Source: Todiramphus chloris collaris
Taxonomy: Eukaryota; Chordata; Aves; Coraciiformes; Alcedinidae
Length of the DNA: 64,000 nt
Assembly: GCA_025345505.1 (NCBI GenBank)
Contig: JANVCC010000130.1
Location: forward strand, 9,572,641 to 9,636,640
Direction of reading: 5' to 3'
In this document: piece after piece, positions 58,501 to 64,000 of the stretch
Layout of the letters: each line of letters starts with the position of its first letter
Position numbering within the stretch: the first letter of the stretch is position 1
Program-made: the position numbers and the translations under genes
Notes under the pieces: generated by a model
Database searches by the model: none
What the model was told of the DNA's origin: nothing
What the model saw: the letters and a program-made list of their open reading frames with translations, nothing else

Positions 58501-60572
58501 CTGCTTCTTGAGGAGCAGGGCAAGCTAAGCTCCCCTGTCCTGCTGCAGTGTAGACCAGTAATCATATGCTTCAGGTGGGGTGGATGCTTTTTGCAATCAT
58601 GTGAAAACCCAACAGTAGGAAGAGAAAATGTGACAAAAAATAATCCTCTGCTAAGGAGCTTGCAATTTAAATACAAGCACATTGTTTCAGGATTTAAAGA
58701 GATTAGTGCAATGTAACATGGACACTGAGCTGGCTAACTCTGGCCTTCCCAGGTCACCCTTCTTAGCTGTCACCTCTCTTAACTGACCATGTGTGGAGGG
58801 GAGACACCATAATTTTCTCCTGCTCTCTGACAGGTCTGCACGTTGCAGTCATTGCATTATTGGCTGCAGTTACCTCAGCAGCTCCAGCACAGGCTGAGCA
58901 ATCTGTTTCTCTTCCCTCCAACAGCACTGAGAGAAATTTTCAGTAGGGAAATGGTTTCCCTACAACAAAATGTTCAGAATGAATCTCTTAAAACCAGCCA
59001 GTCTATATGCTTACTTGTTACCCAACAACCTGCAATTTCCTGCTTTTTGGAGAACTCAGCTTTTCAGGTTACCTCTGGGTCACAACAGACTACTGCAAAT
59101 CTTGTGCCCTCCTCATCCTGTCAACAAGACTCCTCAGCTTCCTGGCCTTTTTGATGACAGATTTCAGCACTAGCAGAGCAGGTGTCTCACAGTGGTTTTG
59201 TACCTGAAAATAGACTATCATCCTGCAACTATCCACACACACTCCCTCCAACAGGTTACCAAAAGAGAATTTTTCCATAGCATCACATTTTTTCCAGTTT
59301 ATGCCTTTCTCTTCCTCTATTAAGGCAGCACAGCATACACACACAGAAGTCTTTCAGTCTTTACGAACCAAAACTAATGCACAGTATTAAAAATTGTCAC
59401 ACCCAGGTTACTCCACAGTGACTGCATGTCTATCACAGTAGAAGTAGATATATTTGCTTTTATAAGTAGATCACATCACAACACTGTTGTGTTGGCCTGT
59501 TTATGGGGTGTGTCTGCTTAGGTAAGAGCTTCTGAGAGCTTCTGTCACTCATGCTATCCAAGGAATTATTCTTACGTGAAGCATCAAGTATCATTTCTAT
59601 GTGAAGCACAGTAGTAGTCTTTTCAGGATGTGAAAATGAGAATATTTATGTATTCAGTTACATCAAAAAAAATGCAAGACAAGACTCTTGCAAGAGACAC
59701 TATTCTCCATCTCTCCCTATTACTATTAGTTTGTATCTTTTTATATGAAGCTGTTATAGATTATGTTTTCTGTATTGATTGTCTCAGCCAATATAAATAA
59801 ATAATCTTACTAAGTTGTTATTCCAGTGTCTTTCCAGTACTTTTTTTTTTTCCACATACTGGGCTTTCAGAGTTTTTTGCTTGTTAACAGGTGCAGTCAG
59901 TGCTCTGTAGTTAGCTCCCCATGAAATTAGTTCCTTTGAGTTGGAGTGACCACCCAGCAAAATACCAAAAATTCTATTAACAGCGCTTCAATTAAAAGAG
60001 TGACAAGGTTCACTACTTTATGGGATTTTGTAACTTAATTATGTACATTTATCAGCAGCACTTGAATGTCAACTCATATCCTCAAGCAGGTAAGCAAGTC
60101 CTAGGAAAAAGTCCAAGAGATTAAGCTTCAGAGCTTCCACGCATGGAATGGAGATGTTATGTCTAGTTTCATATAAAAGGCTCATGTTGGACTTCCCAGT
60201 GTAAAAGTCAAAAGATAATTGCAGAGTAGCACTGTGTGTGTTTGTATAATTACTTGAAAACAAGGACCTGTAAAGAACAGTTATTTTCAGCTTTATACTA
60301 CCTTCATTTTCAGTGCTGCTTAAGGAGGACAGGCACAACATGTAAACATTTTGATAGCCACTTCAAGATCACAAGAAGTGTCTGATATTATTGCAATGGG
60401 GCTCACAGATGCTTGACAGCACATTGCAGATATTATATCTTCTTTCATTTCATTTCTTCATTTACTGGAACATGAGTATGAGAATTTTATATTGTTGTCA
60501 TTTACTTTTCCTCCTGAAAATATTTACTACCACATTCACCATCACTATTTCTTTCAATGGCATCTATGGCTC
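52596..60572. other. Unique AT-rich non-coding sequence
   Basis: About 8 kb without a recognised gene or transposon. Holds A/C-rich tracts at 54236-54285, an (AAT)n-like stretch at about 54380-54402, an A-rich run at about 57565-57585, a (TTTG)n stretch at about 58199-58215, a duplicated AGAGCTTCTG word at about 59525-59545 and a T-run at about 59841-59852. The 54940-55450 segment has more CpG than its surroundings. A 13-bp microexon-like unit at 56661-56673 is described in the findings. Confidence 0.4.
54236..54402 (+). repeat. A-rich/A-C tract and (AAT)n microsatellite
   Basis: CAAAAGAAAAAAAACAAACT with further AAACC words (54236-54285), and about 100 bp later a run of A followed by four AAT units (about 54380-54402). 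Low complexity. Confidence 0.8.
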
Positions 60573-60990
60573 AGTTGCTGAGAGAGTTTCATTTGCTCAG
60601 CCTGGAGAAAAGAAGGTTCCAGGGAGAACTTATAGCGACCTTCCAGTACTTAAAGTGGGCCTTCAGGAAAGATGGGGAGGGGCTCTTTAACACGGACTGC
60701 AGCGATAGGATGAGAGGTAAAGGATTTAAACTGAAAGAGGATAGATTTAGATTAGATATTAGGAAGAAATTCTTTAGCATGAGGGTGGTGAAGCTCTAGA
60801 ACAGGTTGCCCAGATGAGTTATGGATGCCCCATCCCTGGAAGAGTTCAAGGCCAGATTGAATGGGATTTTGAGCAACCTGGTCTAGCAGGAGGTGTCCCT
60901 GCCCATGGCAGGATGGTTAGAATGAGATGGTCTATAAGGACACTTCCAACCCAATCCATTCTATGGTTCTAGTCTATGATTCTATGTCTA
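60573..60990 (+). mobile_element. 5'-truncated CR1 LINE (3' end)
   Basis: Runs from GCTCAGTTGCTGAGAGAGTT through CTCAGCCTGGAGAAAAGAAG, ACCTTCCAGTACTTAAAGTG, GATAGGATGAGAGGTAAAGG, AGATATTAGGAAGAAATTCT, GGATGCCCCATCCCTGGAAG and CTGCCCATGGCAGGATGG to the terminal CCATTCTATGGTTCTAG, TCTATGATTCTATG. Conceptual translation from about 60557: AQLLREFHLLSLEKRRFQGE, LIATFQYLKWAFRKDGEGLF, the CR1 RT C-terminus. The 3' terminal ATTCT-type repeat is the best preserved in the window, suggesting this is one of the younger copies. No intact reading frame. Confidence 0.95.
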
Positions 60991-62383
60991 GGTAAAAATA
61001 AATCTTCTATTTATGCTCTTTATATACCCATCTTTTTTTCCTGCTATACTTTGTCTTAATAAAAGGCTTTCTTAAAAGAACAGTAAACCATGCCTGTGAA
61101 ATGTACGATCTGGGAGGAGAAACAGACCTAGAATGCAAATGAATCTTAAAAAGGGGGAAAAAATGGCAAGTATTTTATGAAACAAAACAACCAAAACCAA
61201 ACAAAAAATAACAACCAACTAAACAAAAAAAAAATAATTTTTTTTTCATTCTACCACATTAAATACAAAAACAGCAGGCCTGGTACAGAGGTAGCTGCTT
61301 TGCATTAAATGACAGAAAGTGGGGAGAACTAGAGAGGACACTACACTAGTGAAAGACAAATAGCCACCTCCCTGTCACAGGAACATCATTTACAGATTAT
61401 TTGCCGTACTGTATCTGTGTTTTGTTTTAAATTTGTTGTGGAGTTTGTCAGCAATATTTTCCCACTAAGATACTTCTTTAAGATAGCATTTTCTAGGGAC
61501 TTGAATCACTTCAAAAAGCAATAAGATGTTTTTCAACAAACAGTTTACAGGTTAGAGTGGTTTTGGGGATAAAATAACACTTAAGGCTTAAGCTGATCTA
61601 ATGATGTCCAGCCACTGAGATGGGAAGTTCTCTTTTCCCTTCCTCTGCCTCCTAAGCTGCACCCCCAGTCTCAGCTTCATACTCTCAACCCCATGCCACA
61701 CCAGGGGCGAGTTGCATGCCTGCTGGTGACACAGAGGACCAGAGATGTCATTTGGCTTAGCAAAGGGTCCAGTAGGCAACAGAAGTGGCAGAATAAGGGG
61801 AGTAAGGTCATTCACTTTGAAGCAGTGGTAGCAGGAGTCACTCCTCTCTCCATTTCAGCTTAGAGTGAACTGTTGGACTGAGATATTCACACTGTGTAAA
61901 TTACACTCAGGGTTATTATGCAGGAAATACTTAACCTTGTTGTGACTGAAAGTTCATATGAAAACAGGCAAGTCCTCTAATTTGAAAATAAATAAATCAC
62001 TTTAATCCGAGGCTATGAACAGTGGCAGTGGTGGGAACATTCTCTCTTTGTTTCTGCATTTATGAAGTTTCTTTTACATAACTATAAAAGAAATGTTAGA
62101 CTATCAACACAGAATGTGGCAGGCAACAAAATTAATCTTGAAACACAGAAGGACTATAGGGAAAATATGGCCTCATATGAAACTGGCTATTATATCTTGG
62201 ATTTCTGTCCAATTCTGTGGCATCTGACACACCTCTTTAAGAAGGTCCACACTTAAAGTGTTATCATAAACTAGTCCTATTACAGTCCGAGAGTCCTGAA
62301 AAATCTCTCCTGTGTGTTTAGCAATTACTGCTATCACTAAAAGACAGACATCCCTTACATGAAACAGTAAAGCCATTTTGTGC

Positions 62384-62386
<3 letters not shown>
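60991..62386. other. Non-coding sequence with an A/C tract
   Basis: An A/C-rich tract (AAACAAAACAACCAAAACCA, then further AAAC words and an A-run meeting a T-run) lies at 61180-61248. The rest is unique. An AGTAAA at 62366-62371 precedes the A30 run by 15 bp. Confidence 0.5.

Positions 62387-62416
<30 letters not shown>
62387..62416 (+). repeat. Poly-A run (A30)
   Basis: Thirty uninterrupted A after GTGCCAT and before GTGCTTCTG. It is either a mononucleotide microsatellite or the tail of a poly-A retrocopy. The upstream 300 bp encode nothing recognisable and no target-site duplication is seen, so the microsatellite reading is preferred. Confidence 0.9.
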
Positions 62417-62418
<2 letters not shown>

Positions 62419-62949
62419 GCTTCTGTTTAGTGGTTGGAAGGAGAAATAAAGTTTTTGTCATGGAATAGTTCTTCACAGTGCAGTTATCCTAGGAATAATT
62501 GTAATTAAAGCAACTGATTTACCCTGTGGAAAATTATTAAAAACTTTTGTGCTTACCATCATCAGCCTCATGTATGCTGTCATGAACAGTCATGAGGAGA
62601 GTGCCTCTACGAGATTTCCTGTGTTTGTGGCTATTTCCCATGTTTCAGAAGCCATGATTCCTATGTTTCAGGAGGACCATTCTCAGAAACATAATGTGAA
62701 TCATTAACTATTCAAGGTGTATCTTGATAAAAGAAATATTTCCCATGCAGGAAGTATTTATCGAGGAAACATAGTCATTTGTTCTTCTCTGCATTCACAA
62801 AAAGATTCTATCATACAAAAGTGTGCACAATCAGAAGGTTTACCAACTACATCAACAGCTGAAAAGTCAGAAAAATTATGTGTAACCTGACAGTTTAGAC
62901 ACTCTGAAGCTGGGTCTCTCCACACTCCTTACCTAAAAAAAATTAGGTT
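62417..62949. other. Unique AT-rich non-coding sequence
   Basis: No gene or transposon recognised between the A30 run and the old CR1 copy. Confidence 0.5.
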
Positions 62950-63545
62950 GTAGAATCCAGGAAAAATTTAGACTGGAAGGAACCTTGTGATATCAGCTAA
63001 TCCTCTTGATCAAATAGGAGATACCTTCAAAGTTAACTCCTAAGATTTGTCTAGTTAAGTTTTAAATATCACCATAGATGGAGATTCCCTGGCTTTTCTG
63101 GTCACCTCTTCCAGTACTGTACAATTATTTGTGGAAAAACTTTTTCCTCTTTTCCTAACAGAATCTCCATTGCTGCAATTTGTGTCCGTGGCTGCTTTGT
63201 GGCCTCCCACTGAGCATCTATAAGAGGTTGGCTTCATCTTTCCCACAGCCTCCCTGTAAGTGGGGGAAGACTCATTTCAGTTTCTCCAGACCCCCATTTA
63301 GGTTCCTCTTCTGCAGGCTGAGCAAGCCTAGTTTCCTCATATCTCCTATGCTTCAGCCCCTTGACGCTCCTCTGGACTCCTTCCAGTTTACTGCTTTTTC
63401 TTGTCCAGGCATGCCCCGAAATTTGACACAGATTAGATGTGGCACCGCTTGTACCGATAAGGAAATAACAACTTCCCTCTACTTGATAACTGCTCTTCTG
63501 CTAATACAGACTGATAAATAGTTCAGTGTGTATCTCATGTTTTTA
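62950..63545 (-). mobile_element. Old 5'-truncated CR1 LINE
   Basis: On the + strand it begins GTAGAATCCAGGAAAAATTT, ACTGGAAGGAACCTTGTGAT (antisense of the CR1 3' end). It continues through GATGGAGATTCCCTGGCTTT, CTGTACAATTATTTGTGGAA, CTTCTGCAGGCTGAGCAAGC, CTCCTCTGGACTCCTTCCAG and AAATTTGACACAGATTAGAT to CTTCTGCTAATACAGACT, all in CR1 order. It is more diverged than the copies at 36.5, 40.5 and 60.6 kb, with many substitutions and small gaps and no usable reading frame, so it is an older insertion. The upper boundary is approximate. Confidence 0.85.
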
Positions 63546-64000
63546 TCTCAAACCATCTAAACTGGCGATGTCCTATTTGTATTGAAGACTGATATTTCAG
63601 GCTTCTTTATACTGCCATGAAGACTGCAGAAGTGATGTGAGTTGGTTTTGGTTTATTTTCACATTCAGGAAAGCTGAATACTCAGGGGAACATTAGACCC
63701 TGGCAGCTTGTGGATTAGAGGAAGGCATTACCATCTCAGATATAACTATTGGAGCTGGCACCAAGAAAAACCTGCTGCTGTAGACCTCATAAAAGGGAAA
63801 AGCAAAAAGCACCTTGGAAGGAAATTGAAGTTGCACATGTGATTTGAAAGGTGTCATTCAGCCATTGGGGATGCCATTTGATTCCAAAACGTTATTCTTC
63901 CCTAGGATGCTGGCCAGTCAAGCTGTTCCATGAAGGGTTGAATGTGTCTCTGGATCCTGACAGAAACTCCCTTGCTGGGAAACCAAAGAATATAATGAGT
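63546..64000. other. Non-coding sequence at the window end
   Basis: No gene or repeat recognised. Confidence 0.5.

Noticed and set aside
1-64000. tRNA, rRNA, snRNA, CRISPR array, operon, riboswitch or rho-independent terminator
   Set aside because: None seen on reading both strands; the window has eukaryotic intergenic character, so the prokaryotic feature types do not apply. A tRNAscan-SE/Infernal run would be needed to exclude a diverged small RNA gene.

Overview
This is nuclear DNA from a vertebrate, almost certainly a bird. Four CR1 retrotransposon pieces carry avian-type reverse-transcriptase C-termini and the CR1 3' end (a GGTCCCTTCCAACC-like stretch followed by ATTCTATGATTCT), and a fifth carries the CR1 endonuclease domain. 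A solo endogenous-retrovirus LTR, MIR-like SINE relics and an amniote-wide L3/CR1 fossil fit the same picture. The window is AT-rich and has no bacterial or viral gene organisation, CRISPR array, operon or recognisable RNA gene. Almost every open frame is short, has no protein I recognise, and is a chance reading of intergenic or intronic DNA.

Layout. 1-9.3 kb is unique AT-rich sequence with two A/C-rich tracts (1740-1925 and 4960-5107), a 35-bp tandem duplication at 2.73 kb and a possible CR1 tail at 8.5 kb. At 9.34-9.80 kb lies a CR1 endonuclease fragment (+). At 12.174-12.919 kb is a complete solo LTR with TG...CA ends and matching 5-bp GTGAC target duplications. At 13.4-16.2 kb, three splice-site-bounded open segments on the + strand have compatible reading phases; this is the only gene-like signal and it is weak. 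Two opposed MIR-like relics follow at 16.2 and 16.8-16.9 kb. At 21.33-22.62 kb a GC- and CpG-richer mosaic is flanked by 63-bp direct repeats, each opening with degenerate telomere-like hexamers. At 25.5-26.5 kb is an ancient L3/CR1 LINE (-). Further CR1 copies lie at 31.1 (+), 36.5-37.4 (-), 40.5-40.9 (+), 60.6-61.0 (+) and 62.95-63.55 kb (-). A diverged ~48-bp minisatellite typical of avian repeats sits at 50.2-50.6 kb. Long homopolymers (C23 at 38.4 kb, A30 at 62.4 kb) are scattered through the rest.

Interpretation: a gene-poor intergenic or large-intron segment shaped by CR1 insertion, one ERV insertion followed by LTR-LTR recombination, and microsatellite growth. I found no undescribed multi-gene system. 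The most unusual structure is the 21.3-22.6 kb telomere-repeat-bounded mosaic. The most useful thing to test with RNA data is the 13.4-16.2 kb exon chain.
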